Source: Candidatus Methanomethylophilaceae archaeon
GTDB taxonomy: Archaea; Thermoplasmatota; Thermoplasmata; Methanomassiliicoccales; Methanomethylophilaceae
Assembly (NCBI GenBank): GCA_017468935.1
Contig: JAFUHJ010000034.1
Location: forward strand, 1-52,375
Direction: 5' to 3'
Length of the DNA stretch: 52,375 bases
Below the pieces are notes generated by a model. That model searched no databases. It saw only the letters and a list, made by a program, of their open reading frames with translations, and was not told the origin of the DNA. Positions within the stretch are counted from its first letter, which is position 1, and every line of letters begins with the position of its first letter. The position numbers were made by a program, and so were the translations under genes. Shown piece by piece: positions 34,088 through 43,405 of this stretch.

Positions 34088-34999
34088 TCAAAAACGATTG
34101 TTGCCTTGGTTGATCAGATAGTCCTTAGCACCATGCACACCCATGGTGACAGCCTTCATGAGATGGGCCTCGGCCTCTTGAACCTTACCTCTGCTCATAA
34201 GTGCGGAAGCGGCATCCTGATGCATCTTGATCAGTACATCCTGATCCTCCAATTTGTTGATCCTGGCCATCTCTTCCAGCAGTTTGATGGCTAGCTCCAG
34301 ATCCGCCAGGTACATGTCATCCAGCCCGAGATCCGATTCGCACTGGGATCTTGCGATGATGGGTACGACGACCTCCTCCATGTTCTCGATCTCCCTGGAC
34401 TCCGAGAGGATTGTACCGATCGTTATGGCCTCGGAATATTGTTCCATGGCAGCACGGAGATCCCCCTGGGCCAGAAGACACTCTCCCAACAAAGTGTAGA
34501 GTTCCATCTTGCGGTTACCGGACCACTTGTCCGTCGATCTCTCCAGGATGTCCATGCCCTTCCTTACGAACTTCTCGGCATCCTCAGGGTATTCGGATTC
34601 CATAAGGTTCTGAGCGGACTCGATGCACATCCTGATGATGCCCGCTTTGTCGAAATGGTTCGAATCGGGCCTGAGCCTGTCGAGTCTGGTTAGTGCATAG
34701 GAGTATTCCTCGATGATCTCGGAACGCTGCTCGAAAAGAATCGCACCCATGGTCGCATGGTCCTTCACATAGGTGCCTGCATCTATCTCAGTCCCTTGGG
34801 ATTCGAGTTCTTCGATCATCTCCGAGGCGGAAGTGAGGTCCTCCATCGCCGATGTGAGGTAACCCATCATGTACAGGATGCAACCTCTGTTGACATAGGC
34901 CTCCACGAGCTCTGCGGAAGTCCCGTTGGCCTCCAGCATGTTGACCGTTGAATTGTACTCGTCCAGTGCTCTTTCCAGATGAATGTCCGAAGCATCCAT
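34088..34999 (-). CDS. TPR-repeat protein of unknown role
   Basis: 303 residues, almost wholly helical and acidic. TPR-like pairs are visible: AYVNRGCILYMMGYLTSAME, TLLGECLLAQGDLRAAMEQY and DAASALMSRGKVQEAEAHLM. It has no signal peptide, so it is likely a cytosolic scaffold. A TTTTATAG box at about 35031-35038 on the minus strand is ~32 nt before the ATG at 34999. No partner is evident from the neighbourhood. Confidence 0.75.
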   Translation of the reverse strand: MDASDIHLERALDEYNSTVNMLEANGTSAELVEAYVNRGCILYMMGYLTSAMEDLTSASEMIEELESQGTEIDAGTYVKDHATMGAILFEQRSEIIEEYSYALTRLDRLRPDSNHFDKAGIIRMCIESAQNLMESEYPEDAEKFVRKGMDILERSTDKWSGNRKMELYTLLGECLLAQGDLRAAMEQYSEAITIGTILSESREIENMEEVVVPIIARSQCESDLGLDDMYLADLELAIKLLEEMARINKLEDQDVLIKMHQDAASALMSRGKVQEAEAHLMKAVTMGVHGAKDYLINQGNNRF

Positions 35000-35122
35000 T
35001 CGATGACCTCTGATGATGGATGGTCAACTCCTATAAAAGTATGAGATGCGGATTCCGCAGAGCATCCGATATTCAGAGTAGATGGGATGTCTTTTTTAAC
35101 AATCATGTGTTAGACTGGTCCA

Positions 35123-36466
35123 ATGACACACGGAAGAATGCTAGCGGTACATGACATATCATGTGTCGGAAGATGCTCCCTTACGACCGCACTGCCCATA
35201 ATCTCATCATTGGGGATCGAATGCTCGGTACTCCCCACAGCGGTATTATCGACGCATACGGGGGGATTCAAGGGATTCACCTACCGCGACTTGACAGAGG
35301 ACATAGTGCCCATCAAGGAGCACTGGAAGTCGTTGGGATTGACCTATGATGCATTCTACACCGGTTTCCTCGGTTCGTTCGAACAGATAGACCTGGTCGG
35401 TTCCCTGATAGAGGAACTCTCTAACGAGAGGACCACGGTCTATGTCGATCCGGTCATGGGTGACAACGGGAACCTTTACACCGTGTTCGATTCTGATTTC
35501 CCCAAAGGGATGAGGAGATTATGCGAGAAGGCGGATGTTCTCATGCCCAATCTGACGGAGCTGTGCTTCATGCTCGGTATGGAATTCAGATCAGGCCCTT
35601 ACACATGGGATTACATCGATTCCGTCTTCAAAGAGGCTGAGGTTTTCGGTCTGAAGAAGATCGTCATCACAGGAGTAAGCTTCGAGGCCGGAAAGGTAGG
35701 TGCCGTTTTCAAGGATTACGAGACCGGCGAGAAGGGACAGGTCATGAGGGACGTGATCGAGGGTTACTATCACGGTACCGGCGATGTGTTCGGTTCCGCT
35801 CTGGTCGGAGCGTTGGAATCAGGAATAACCCTGAAGGATTCGGTCCGCATCGCAGTGGATTTCACAGTCAAATCGATCGTCAGGACCTATGAATCCGGTG
35901 CCGATGTTAGGTACGGAGTGGACTTCGAATTGGGTCTCGGAGAATATGTCAGACATGTCGGTGCACTTAAAGGAGGCATCAGTCTGCATGATATCAGTTC
36001 CGATCTGGAGATATCCCTCACGGCAGGTCTGGCGGCCAAGATATGGTCCGAAGGTTACAGGGATCTGCTGTCGAAGGAACAGATCGATTACATGGTCAAC
36101 AGATTCCAGAGCAGTGATGCCATCAAGAAGGCCATCGAGGAAGGTTATGTTTACTGCCTCATAAGATCAGGCGATCTGGACATCGGTTACGTCGGATACC
36201 GTATGGTAGAGGACAGGATGTTCCTGTCCAAACTGTACGTCGACGGCGAGCACCGCGGCATGGGAGTAGCTTCAAAATGCTTCTCGTTCCTGAAGGACAG
36301 GTGCAGGGAGAAGGATCTGAACAAGATCTACCTCAAGGTCAAAAGGGATAACGTGCGGGCCATCAACGCCTACAAGGCCAACGGATTCGTAATAGTGGAT
36401 GAGGCGGATACCCCTATCGGTGACGGTTTCGAGATGAACGATTACATACTGGAACTCACTTTCTGA
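35123..36466 (+). CDS. pdxY: Pyridoxal/pyridoxamine kinase fused to a GNAT acetyltransferase
   Basis: 447 residues. Residues 1-~285 form a PdxY/PdxK-type kinase: VHDISCVGRCSLTTALPIIS, LPTAVLSTHTGGF, VYVDPVMGDNG and catalytic GTGDVFGSALVGAL. PdxY phosphorylates B6 vitamers. Residues ~295-447 form a GNAT domain with the acetyl-CoA loop VDGEHRGMGVASKCFSFL and RDNVRAINAYKANGF. PdxY alone is ~285 residues, so this is a true in-frame fusion with no internal stop. The acetyltransferase substrate is unknown. CTTTTTTAA at 35090-35098 could be its TATA box. The radical SAM gene follows after 7 bp. Confidence 0.87.
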   Translation: MTHGRMLAVHDISCVGRCSLTTALPIISSLGIECSVLPTAVLSTHTGGFKGFTYRDLTEDIVPIKEHWKSLGLTYDAFYTGFLGSFEQIDLVGSLIEELSNERTTVYVDPVMGDNGNLYTVFDSDFPKGMRRLCEKADVLMPNLTELCFMLGMEFRSGPYTWDYIDSVFKEAEVFGLKKIVITGVSFEAGKVGAVFKDYETGEKGQVMRDVIEGYYHGTGDVFGSALVGALESGITLKDSVRIAVDFTVKSIVRTYESGADVRYGVDFELGLGEYVRHVGALKGGISLHDISSDLEISLTAGLAAKIWSEGYRDLLSKEQIDYMVNRFQSSDAIKKAIEEGYVYCLIRSGDLDIGYVGYRMVEDRMFLSKLYVDGEHRGMGVASKCFSFLKDRCREKDLNKIYLKVKRDNVRAINAYKANGFVIVDEADTPIGDGFEMNDYILELTF

Positions 36467-36473
36467 CCCCGTT

Positions 36474-38168
36474 ATGTTCATACCGACCACCAAGGAGGAG
36501 GCTATAGCCCGCGGGTGGGATGCCTTGGACGTCATCATAGTGTCCGGGGACACCTACACCGACAACTCCTACAACGGTTCAGCGCTGATCGGCCATTGGC
36601 TCATCAAGAACGGGTTCAGAGTAGGCATCATAGCCCAGCCCAGGACGGATTCCGGTGACGACATCACCCGTCTTGGGATGCCCGAACTGTTCTGGTCCGT
36701 TTCAGCCGGATGTGTCGACTCCATGGTGGCCAATTACACCGCTGTGAACAAGTTCAGGAAGAATGATGACTTCACACCAGGAGGAGTGAACAACAGGCGT
36801 CCTGATAGGGCCTGTATAGCGTATACGAATCTGATCAAGAAGTATGCCAAGGGCAAACCTATCATCCTCGGAGGTGTTGAGGCCAGCCTCAGAAGGATCG
36901 CCCACTACGATTATTGGTCCGATTCCGTCAGAAGGTCCGTACTGTTCGATTCCAAGGCTGATGCCATAACATACGGTATGTCCGAACTAAGCAATCTGCG
37001 CATAGCGCAATGCATGAGGGACGGAATGCCATGGAAGGATACCAACGGCATATGCTATGCATCGAACGAGGTGCCCGACGGATACTTGACCATGCCATCC
37101 TACGAGGAATGTATGCATGACGACGCGGCATTTATGGAGGCATTCAGGATCTTCCGTGACAACTGCGATCCGATCACAGCGAATGGACTTGTCCAGAAGC
37201 ACGGTGACAGATATCTAGTGCAGAACAGGCCGTCTAGACTGCTGACCGAAGATGAGCTTGATTCAATCTATGAGATGGATTTCGAGAATGAAGTGCACCC
37301 GTACTATCTCAAGGACGGGTCTGTGAAGGCCATGGATACGATCAGGAACTCCATTACAACCCACAGGGGATGCTACGGCGACTGCTCATTCTGTGCGATT
37401 GCAGTCCACCAGGGAAGGACTGTGGTATCGCGTTCCGAGGAATCCGTGATGCGGGAGGTGAAGGGGTTCGCATCCAAGCCCGGTTTCAACGGTATAATCA
37501 GGGATGTGGGAGGACCTACCGCCAACATGTACGGCATCGAATGCCGTCAGAAGCTCAGGGCAGGCGCATGCAAGGATAAATCGTGTCTTGGTGACCGTCC
37601 ATGTCCCAAGCTGTGCATCGACCACAGCCGCCAGATAGGTCTCCTGAACAGGATCAGGAACGTACCTGGGGTAAGGAAGGTGTTCGTCAGTTCAGGTATC
37701 AGATACGACATGATACTGGCCGACAAGAAGAGAGGTGATGATTATCTTGAGACCCTCATAAGACATCATGTATCCGGTCAGATGAAGATCGCACCGGAGC
37801 ATATCAACAGGAAGGTCCTTAGGATCATGGGCAAACCCGGTCCGGAGAAGCTTCTGGAGTTCAAGGACAAGTTCGACAATTGCGCCGATAGGTGCGATAA
37901 GGAACTGTTCCTGACCTATTACTTCATAGCTGCCCATCCGGGCTGCAGGGACGAGGATATGCGCGAGCTGTCGAGATTCTGCCACAACAGGCTGAAGACC
38001 AATCCGGAGCAGGTCCAGATATTCACGCCCACGCCTTTGACGGTATCCACTGCCATCTATCATACCGGTACCGACCAGGAAGGCCGCAACGTGTACTGCG
38101 AACGCAGCATCCAGGGCAAGCGCAGACAGAAGAAACTTATCGTCGGAGGAAAGGATGCGCTCGATTGA
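36474..38168 (+). CDS. YgiQ-family radical SAM protein
   Basis: 564 residues. Its N-terminal B12-binding-like region has DVIIVSGDTYTDNSYNG, GFRVGIIAQP and ILGGVEASLRRIAHYDYW, all typical of the YgiQ (UPF0313) family. The radical SAM motif is HRGCYGDCSFCAI with three Cys, then a second Cys-rich loop (CKDKSCLGDRPCPKLC) and MKIAPEHINRKVLRIMGKPG. The reaction is unknown for the whole family. The start is 7 bp after pdxY and the end overlaps the metallopeptidase gene by 14 bp, forming one operon. Confidence 0.9.
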   Translation: MFIPTTKEEAIARGWDALDVIIVSGDTYTDNSYNGSALIGHWLIKNGFRVGIIAQPRTDSGDDITRLGMPELFWSVSAGCVDSMVANYTAVNKFRKNDDFTPGGVNNRRPDRACIAYTNLIKKYAKGKPIILGGVEASLRRIAHYDYWSDSVRRSVLFDSKADAITYGMSELSNLRIAQCMRDGMPWKDTNGICYASNEVPDGYLTMPSYEECMHDDAAFMEAFRIFRDNCDPITANGLVQKHGDRYLVQNRPSRLLTEDELDSIYEMDFENEVHPYYLKDGSVKAMDTIRNSITTHRGCYGDCSFCAIAVHQGRTVVSRSEESVMREVKGFASKPGFNGIIRDVGGPTANMYGIECRQKLRAGACKDKSCLGDRPCPKLCIDHSRQIGLLNRIRNVPGVRKVFVSSGIRYDMILADKKRGDDYLETLIRHHVSGQMKIAPEHINRKVLRIMGKPGPEKLLEFKDKFDNCADRCDKELFLTYYFIAAHPGCRDEDMRELSRFCHNRLKTNPEQVQIFTPTPLTVSTAIYHTGTDQEGRNVYCERSIQGKRRQKKLIVGGKDALD

Positions 38169-38835
38169 TATCACGGACAAGATCCGTGCCCTTTCTGTCT
38201 ATCCTTACGACGATTACAAGGTCGTTCTCAAGCCCAAGATGCATCTGTATTATGCCTATCGCATCACGGACACCGGCATCGAGATCGAGCTATCGGATTA
38301 TCTGGAGAACGCTCCCCTCAGCGTCCTGAACGACGAATGCGCTGCGATAGTCAAATGGTCCATGGGGAATAGGTATGTCCAGCCACCTTCGCTCACGGAG
38401 TACCTCCGCACTTCGGATTTCATCGTCAAGAGCAGACCGACCTATCTGAAGAGGTGCAGGTCGCTGACCATGACGCAGCAGGGACGGTGCAAGAACCTGA
38501 TCGATTCCGTGGAGAGACTGATGGAATCGGGATTGGTCTTCGATGAAGATATCCGGAATTCATATTACACCTGGGCCGATCACATGGCCAAGTACAAGTT
38601 CGGCCAGTGCAACCAGACGTTCCGTGTGGTTTCGGTCAACCCGATCCTGGACGACGACAGGGTGCCCGATGAGGTGGTGGATTACGTGATCTATCACGAG
38701 ACGCTGCATCTGCGTCAGGACATGTCGAAGACAAGACGCCCACACAATGCCCAGTTCCGCACATGGGAGCATATGTTCCCGGACCATGAGGGGATGGAGA
38801 ACTATCTGAAGAACATCTACTCCGTCCTCGAATGA
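38155..38835 (+). CDS. SprT/YgjP-like zinc metallopeptidase
   Basis: 226 residues. The C-terminal part has the zinc motif VIYHETLHLRQD (HExxH) and a following RRPHNAQFRTWEHMFP, matching SprT/YgjP-type peptidases where the later His completes the site. The N-terminal half is not recognised. GGAGGA at 38145-38150 supports the ATG at 38155 within the preceding gene. A damaged copy of its last ~95 bp lies at 39796-39894. Confidence 0.8.
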   Translation: MRSIDITDKIRALSVYPYDDYKVVLKPKMHLYYAYRITDTGIEIELSDYLENAPLSVLNDECAAIVKWSMGNRYVQPPSLTEYLRTSDFIVKSRPTYLKRCRSLTMTQQGRCKNLIDSVERLMESGLVFDEDIRNSYYTWADHMAKYKFGQCNQTFRVVSVNPILDDDRVPDEVVDYVIYHETLHLRQDMSKTRRPHNAQFRTWEHMFPDHEGMENYLKNIYSVLE

Positions 38836-38967
38836 GCATAATATGCCGTCATACCGGAATTGCTTCTTGTGTCAGCGATCGGCCGTGGCAGAGTGCAAAC
38901 GACAAAATACAGACACAAGGTTCTACGGTCATGAAGGGGAGATCCATCAGTTTCGCAAAACAATTGT

Positions 38968-39002
38968 CCAATGAGCCGGGACTGAGCCCCGGTGTTCATT
39001 GG
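38968..39002. terminator. Strong hairpin between convergent genes
   Basis: CCAATGA (38968-38974) and TCATTGG (38996-39002) enclose CCGGG/CCCGG (38976-38980/38988-38992). This is 12 bp of near-continuous stem midway between two converging genes. There is no long T run, so a two-way terminator is likely but not certain. Confidence 0.45.
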
Positions 39003-39027
39003 ATGGGTAAGGCGTTTGGTAATGATC

Positions 39028-39531
39028 TTATTTCTTGAGGATTTCGTAGATCCATTTCCTCTCGGGACGGGACGCGTCCTTATCAGCACAGATGATGCCG
39101 GTGAGGAACATGATGTAGATGGCACCCATGGTCTCGTCGTATGAGTGAAGCATGTCGTACACGTTCTCGACGAACGCCTTTGAAGAGGTGAGATCTTTGG
39201 TCTGATCTTGGACTATCTCCTTCGCTTCTTCAAAGCTGTATTTGCGGCCGAAACATAACTCCAAAAGGTTAGAGGTCTGCCTGAATTCGCTCACTGTGAA
39301 TTCCCCATCGATATTGGCGGCTACCAATGCGCTGGTCATGAGTGTGAACTTAGGCTTCTCTTTGTCGTTATAGATCTCCGCCAATGGATTGAGGAGGACC
39401 TTAAAGTACTCTGAAAGGAGCTCGTGAAGTTCGGACTGCGGGAGTGCTTCGAACTTTTTGCAAAGCTTATCGAAGCCCCTCTTGTTACAATCGATGACGT
39501 CTAAAGACTTACTAAGATTATCGTCGGTCAT
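39028..39531 (-). CDS. TerB-like protein (paralogue of 46204-46710)
   Basis: 167 residues, helical. LVAANIDGEFTVSEFRQTSNLLEL and IICADKDASRPERKWIYEIL resemble the metal-binding repeats of the TerB (tellurite resistance) fold. It is about 50% identical by eye to the protein at 46204-46710, including KPKFTL and RKWI blocks. TerB proteins are linked to stress and defence networks, but no function is established here. A TTTATATA box (minus strand, 39558-39551) lies 20-27 nt upstream of the ATG at 39531. Confidence 0.75.
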   Translation of the reverse strand: MTDDNLSKSLDVIDCNKRGFDKLCKKFEALPQSELHELLSEYFKVLLNPLAEIYNDKEKPKFTLMTSALVAANIDGEFTVSEFRQTSNLLELCFGRKYSFEEAKEIVQDQTKDLTSSKAFVENVYDMLHSYDETMGAIYIMFLTGIICADKDASRPERKWIYEILKK

Positions 39532-39641
39532 AATGATTATCACACTGTATGGGTATATAAATGCTAACCATTATTGATTAGTAAAAGTACAAGGACGATC
39601 AACCGAATAAGTATTGACCAGGATATCCATTCAGATGCTCG

Positions 39642-39894
39642 ATGACAGACGAGAAGAGAGGTTTCGTGTTCCACACCCCGGAATGAGATATGGATCTCAC
39701 GATCTATGAGGTAAAGGAGCTGGCCGGTAGGGACGATCCGGATGGATTGTACGCGCTCGGGATGGCCTACCTCTACGGTTGGGATATCGAAGACCAGACG
39801 TCCACAACGCCCAGTTCCGCACCTGGGAGCACATGTTCCCCGATACGACAAGATGGAGGACTATCTGAAGAACATCTATTCAGTCATCAGATGA
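39642..39894 (+). pseudogene. Chimeric pseudogene: Sel1-gene 5' end joined to SprT-like gene 3' end
   Basis: 39642-39795 copies the start of the Sel1 gene at 45220. MTDEKRGFVFH matches MSGEERGFVFH, then an in-frame TGA at 39684 breaks it. After a short gap DDPDGLYALGMAYLYGWDIE matches again. From about 39796 the sequence switches to a copy of the last ~95 bp of the SprT-like gene (38740-38835), encoding HNAQFRTWEHMFP and, after a frameshift, EDYLKNIYSV and a stop. The product cannot be functional. The end overlaps the facing transporter gene. Confidence 0.85.
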
Positions 39895-40863
39895 TCCGCG
39901 TAACGGTTCGTCCGATTCCAGTTTCGCCAGTGCTCTCCTGATCTTGGGCGGTATGTGCTCTGCGATCCTGTCCGTGTACCTATTATGGATCATGTTGTTG
40001 ATAAACAGGACCGATAGGAACACGAATGTCAATCCGATGTAATCGAAGATGTCCAGTGCCTCTCCGTAGAAGATCAATCCCACGATGGCAGCGGAAGCGA
40101 CCTCCACCATATTGATGACGGATGTGGTGGTCGGAGGCACATATGCGACACCCCATGCAATAATATAGAACGGGATCAGCGTGAGGCCCAGTCCCAATCC
40201 TAGGGCCATTACGACCGCCGTAGGGTCCAGGAAGACGGAACCCAGTTCCGGCAGGTTGATGAACGGCATACTGAACGGGAGGGAGAACAGCGCGACATAG
40301 AACAGAGTGGTGGCGGGGTGAATTCCTCTATCCAATGTGATCTTGTTCCCTACCAAATACAGTCCGTAGAACAGTCCGGACAGCGTGGCCGCCAGGATCC
40401 CAATGATGTCTCCCCTTAGTCCTCCGAGGAGAACCCCTGTGATGCATATGCAACCGATTGATGCCATTATCGTGGCCACAAGTTTGCGCATGGTGAGCTT
40501 CTCCTTGAAAAGGAGGAACGATGCTACCATCACGAAGTAGGGAGCGGTCATCTGGAGCAGTGTGGCCAGACAGAGCGATGTCGTCTTCATCGAGAAGAAG
40601 AAACATACATCCGCCAACAATTTGAATGCCGCGAACAGGATAAGCAGCGGAATGTCCCTCCTGGTAACCCTCAGCTTATCCCTCGATAGTATTACCAGGA
40701 TAATCAGAAGCGCAAGTGCCGTGATCGAAAGGCGTATGAAAGCAACATCGATGGAATTGAGGTTCCACTCGGTCAGGAAATAGCGGTTGAATACCCCCAG
40801 AAGACCGAATATGGCCGAAGCGAATACGATCGCCAGAATAGCCGTGGTGGTCTTTGCTTTCAT
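39880..40863 (-). CDS. EamA/DMT-family transporter
   Basis: 327 residues with ten predicted membrane helices and the two EamA repeats: AIVFASAIFGLLGVFNRYF opens the first, IIGILAATLSGLFYGLYLVG the second. Members export amino acids or other metabolites; the substrate is unknown. The ATG at 40863 is preferred because a CTATAATA box (minus strand, about 40904-40897) is ~34 nt upstream. An ATG at 40893 would lie almost on that box. The C-terminal tail is cytosolic and charged. Its last codons overlap the pseudogene on the other strand. Confidence 0.85.
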   Translation of the reverse strand: MKAKTTTAILAIVFASAIFGLLGVFNRYFLTEWNLNSIDVAFIRLSITALALLIILVILSRDKLRVTRRDIPLLILFAAFKLLADVCFFFSMKTTSLCLATLLQMTAPYFVMVASFLLFKEKLTMRKLVATIMASIGCICITGVLLGGLRGDIIGILAATLSGLFYGLYLVGNKITLDRGIHPATTLFYVALFSLPFSMPFINLPELGSVFLDPTAVVMALGLGLGLTLIPFYIIAWGVAYVPPTTTSVINMVEVASAAIVGLIFYGEALDIFDYIGLTFVFLSVLFINNMIHNRYTDRIAEHIPPKIRRALAKLESDEPLRGSSDD

Positions 40864-40968
40864 CGTTTTTTCGTATTTTGAGGCCGTATTCATTATTATA
40901 GAATGGCCTCGGACCACTCAGATGGATGTTTATTCTCGAGTCGCTTTGCATGCGAACATGTTTTAATC

Positions 40969-41526
40969 ATGCACGGAGGTCCATTTTCATTGAATCCAGA
41001 AGAGTTCATCGAGATACTGTCCGGTATGCCCGGAGTCATCCGCATAGCGGAACTAACAGACGATGTCATATCAGATCTCACCAGGTTCGAATTCTCAGCC
41101 CCCGCCAACGGTTTCCTCCCGGTCGACCCTATCGGATTCAATGAGGTCGTTGAAAGCGATATCAGTCTGATAATGTTCTTCGACGATCATCTCGCATCAT
41201 TCGAGCCGGAACCGTTCATGGACCTCGTGGACAGCAGAGGCACCGTCGTAGGTCACGATATCATCCTCTCGGAGAAGCACCTGTACGATTCCCCGGAATA
41301 CATCTGGTTATCGGACAACATGTTCTTCGACATGACGAAGGCAGCGGGATCCGAGATGAGATGTCTGATAAAGGCTGCCAGATATAGACCGGAATGCATC
41401 CCGGAGGATATCAGGGCCAAGGTGTTCTTCCCATGCACATCCAGCGTGGAATACCTGGATGAGAGGTACGGATATTCAGATGATGTCGCCGTTGTCCTTC
41501 TGGGTGCGGACGGATTATCGTCCTGA
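40969..41526 (+). CDS. Orphan protein, paralogue of the gene at 7076-7627
   Basis: 185 residues, unrecognised family. It matches the protein at 7076-7627 throughout: PGVIRIAELTDDVISDL, VDPIGFNEV, LIMFFDDHLASF, GTVVGHDIILSEKHLYDSP, YIWLSDNMFFDMTK and VVLLGADG. The start at 40969 is chosen to match the length of the paralogue; an upstream ATG at 40903 would add 22 residues lacking a counterpart. It is acidic and soluble. It runs toward dinB, 38 bp away, and diverges from the EamA gene. Confidence 0.7.
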   Translation: MHGGPFSLNPEEFIEILSGMPGVIRIAELTDDVISDLTRFEFSAPANGFLPVDPIGFNEVVESDISLIMFFDDHLASFEPEPFMDLVDSRGTVVGHDIILSEKHLYDSPEYIWLSDNMFFDMTKAAGSEMRCLIKAARYRPECIPEDIRAKVFFPCTSSVEYLDERYGYSDDVAVVLLGADGLSS

Positions 41527-41564
41527 GACAGTATTATTAGAACAGTGAGTGATGACGGATTCAG

Positions 41565-42782
41565 GTGCTGATTCTGGACCGTATAATCATACACGTGGAT
41601 ATGGATTGCTATTACGCCTCGGTGGAGATGAGGGACGATCCCTCCCTGATAGGCAAACCTGTTGCGGTACTCTCACCCACGGACCAGATACAGGTCGTCG
41701 GTACCTGCAACTATGTGGCAAGGGGGATGGGGCTGCATTCCGCCATGTCCCTTTCGGAGGCCAAGCGCATTTGTCCGGAGGCCGTGTTCATCAACGGCGA
41801 TCTGAAGAAGTACCGCGCGGTCTCCGAGGAACTCCATGCCCTCTGGTCGGAATATACCGATACCATGGAACCGGTGATGCTAGACGAGGCCTATCTGGAT
41901 GTCACCGTATCTGCCGGGGATGTCGATACCGCAAGGAGATTCGCCCACGAGATACAGGACAGGGTCAGGGACGAAATGCATATGGGCTGCTCCGTCGGAT
42001 TGGGATACAACATGGTCTCCGCCAAAACAGGCAGCGAGGAATTGAAACCTAACGGATACTTCGAGATCCTCAGCCCGGCCGATTTCATCGAATTGATGAA
42101 CGACCGCGACATCAGTGATGTTAATTCCATTGGCCCCAGGACCTACGAGAGGCTGTATTCCATAGGGCTGCATACCGTCAGAGATGTACGCGAGCATCGT
42201 TCCGAGGTCATTGAACTATTAGGCAACCAGGCCGGGAGGATCCTCGATCTCGCCGACGGCATAGATGATAGGCCGGTCACCCCTCGCACTCCCGAGGATT
42301 CCAGATCGATCAGCAGGAGCCTGACCTTCCTGAAGGACGTGGACGATTATTGGCTCCTATCCGATGTCATGTTCCTGATGTCAGTGGACATATCGGAGAA
42401 CATGGCCAAGTACAACAAGCGCGGAGGCGGTGTGATCGTCGTAGGTTCTTACAGTGACCGTACTCCCTTCACCGTGAACAAGATCACGAAGAAGTGCACA
42501 GATGCAACCGAGATACACGAGGTGGCGATGTCCCTTTTCGACGAGGTCCCCTTCCGTGACATAAGGCGCATCGGGCTATGCGTCTACAACCTGGTCCGGT
42601 CCGATGCCAACCAGACCACTCTGGATGCTCTTATGGGGGCCGAGAAGGACGATGGCATTACCGACAGGACCATCGAGGCCATAAGCAAGCGCTACGGCAT
42701 GGAATCACTCAAAAGGAAGGATATCGACAGGGACACCATCCGTACCATAGCTGAACACATGAGGACGCACAGGGGCAGATGA
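41565..42782 (+). CDS. dinB: DNA polymerase IV (Y-family)
   Basis: 405 residues, GTG start. Y-family catalytic residues: IIIHVDMDCYYASVEMRDD (first Asp, steric-gate region), PVMLDEAYLDVT (DE pair). Then the Arg/Lys-rich finger (CNYVARGMGLHSAM), helix-hairpin-helix SIGPRTYERLYSIGLHTV and a little-finger domain. It copies past damaged bases. A TATTATTAG box at 41532-41540 is ~25-30 nt upstream of the GTG, fitting a leaderless message. Confidence 0.93.
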   Translation: MLILDRIIIHVDMDCYYASVEMRDDPSLIGKPVAVLSPTDQIQVVGTCNYVARGMGLHSAMSLSEAKRICPEAVFINGDLKKYRAVSEELHALWSEYTDTMEPVMLDEAYLDVTVSAGDVDTARRFAHEIQDRVRDEMHMGCSVGLGYNMVSAKTGSEELKPNGYFEILSPADFIELMNDRDISDVNSIGPRTYERLYSIGLHTVRDVREHRSEVIELLGNQAGRILDLADGIDDRPVTPRTPEDSRSISRSLTFLKDVDDYWLLSDVMFLMSVDISENMAKYNKRGGGVIVVGSYSDRTPFTVNKITKKCTDATEIHEVAMSLFDEVPFRDIRRIGLCVYNLVRSDANQTTLDALMGAEKDDGITDRTIEAISKRYGMESLKRKDIDRDTIRTIAEHMRTHRGR

Positions 42783-42907
42783 CCAACGCCCCCGTGCGAT
42801 GAGAAAGATTTCTCATATTATCCTGTATGAATCTACGATCTCACCGATGTACCAACGTTCCTTGGATACCAAACATAATATTAACCAGTCTTAACCATGG
42901 GATACGC

Positions 42908-43399
42908 ATGGTAGCGATCCTCACTGCGGCCAAGGAAATAGCTCTAACAGAATCTATCCTCAGAGAGTACTTTGGACAGGAGTTCTCGCAGGAGATGCTC
43001 CCTAGATACGTCGATCCGAAGAACACCTGCGTTATCGCGGTCGAGGACGGAAGAGCCGTTGGTCTGGCGGGTTGCAGGTCAGGATCGATCGGTAATTTCC
43101 TTGTCGACAACGCATTCACTCTCGACGATGCTCCGGAGGGCACCTTCGAGGCAATGATAAGGGCCTTGATGGCGATCGCTCAGAACAACGGCTCAGATGT
43201 TATGGATATACATGCTCCAGATCCATCAGGCGACAATATCGACAGGTGCTACCGTATGGGATTCGAGGACAGCGGACCATGCACATGCTGCCAGCGTTCC
43301 GATCTCATGCACATGAGGTTCAGGTTCCGAAGCTTCTATTCTATCCGACCCTCCCGGTCAAAGGTTTATAAATCAGTTAAACGGATTCATATCCGGTGA
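42908..43399 (+). CDS. Putative GNAT-fold acetyltransferase (weak)
   Basis: 163 residues. The strand-loop NTCVIAVEDGRAVGLAGCR and the later DNIDRCYRMGFEDSG resemble GNAT motifs, but the acetyl-CoA loop is poor (TLDDAPEGTFEAMIRALM). The C-terminal ~30 residues are basic and Arg/Ser-rich. A TAATATTA box at 42880-42887 is ~22-28 nt before the ATG at 42908. The TATA box of the next small gene lies inside its 3' end. Confidence 0.6.
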   Translation: MVAILTAAKEIALTESILREYFGQEFSQEMLPRYVDPKNTCVIAVEDGRAVGLAGCRSGSIGNFLVDNAFTLDDAPEGTFEAMIRALMAIAQNNGSDVMDIHAPDPSGDNIDRCYRMGFEDSGPCTCCQRSDLMHMRFRFRSFYSIRPSRSKVYKSVKRIHIR

Positions 43400-43405
43400 C
43401 TCAAG

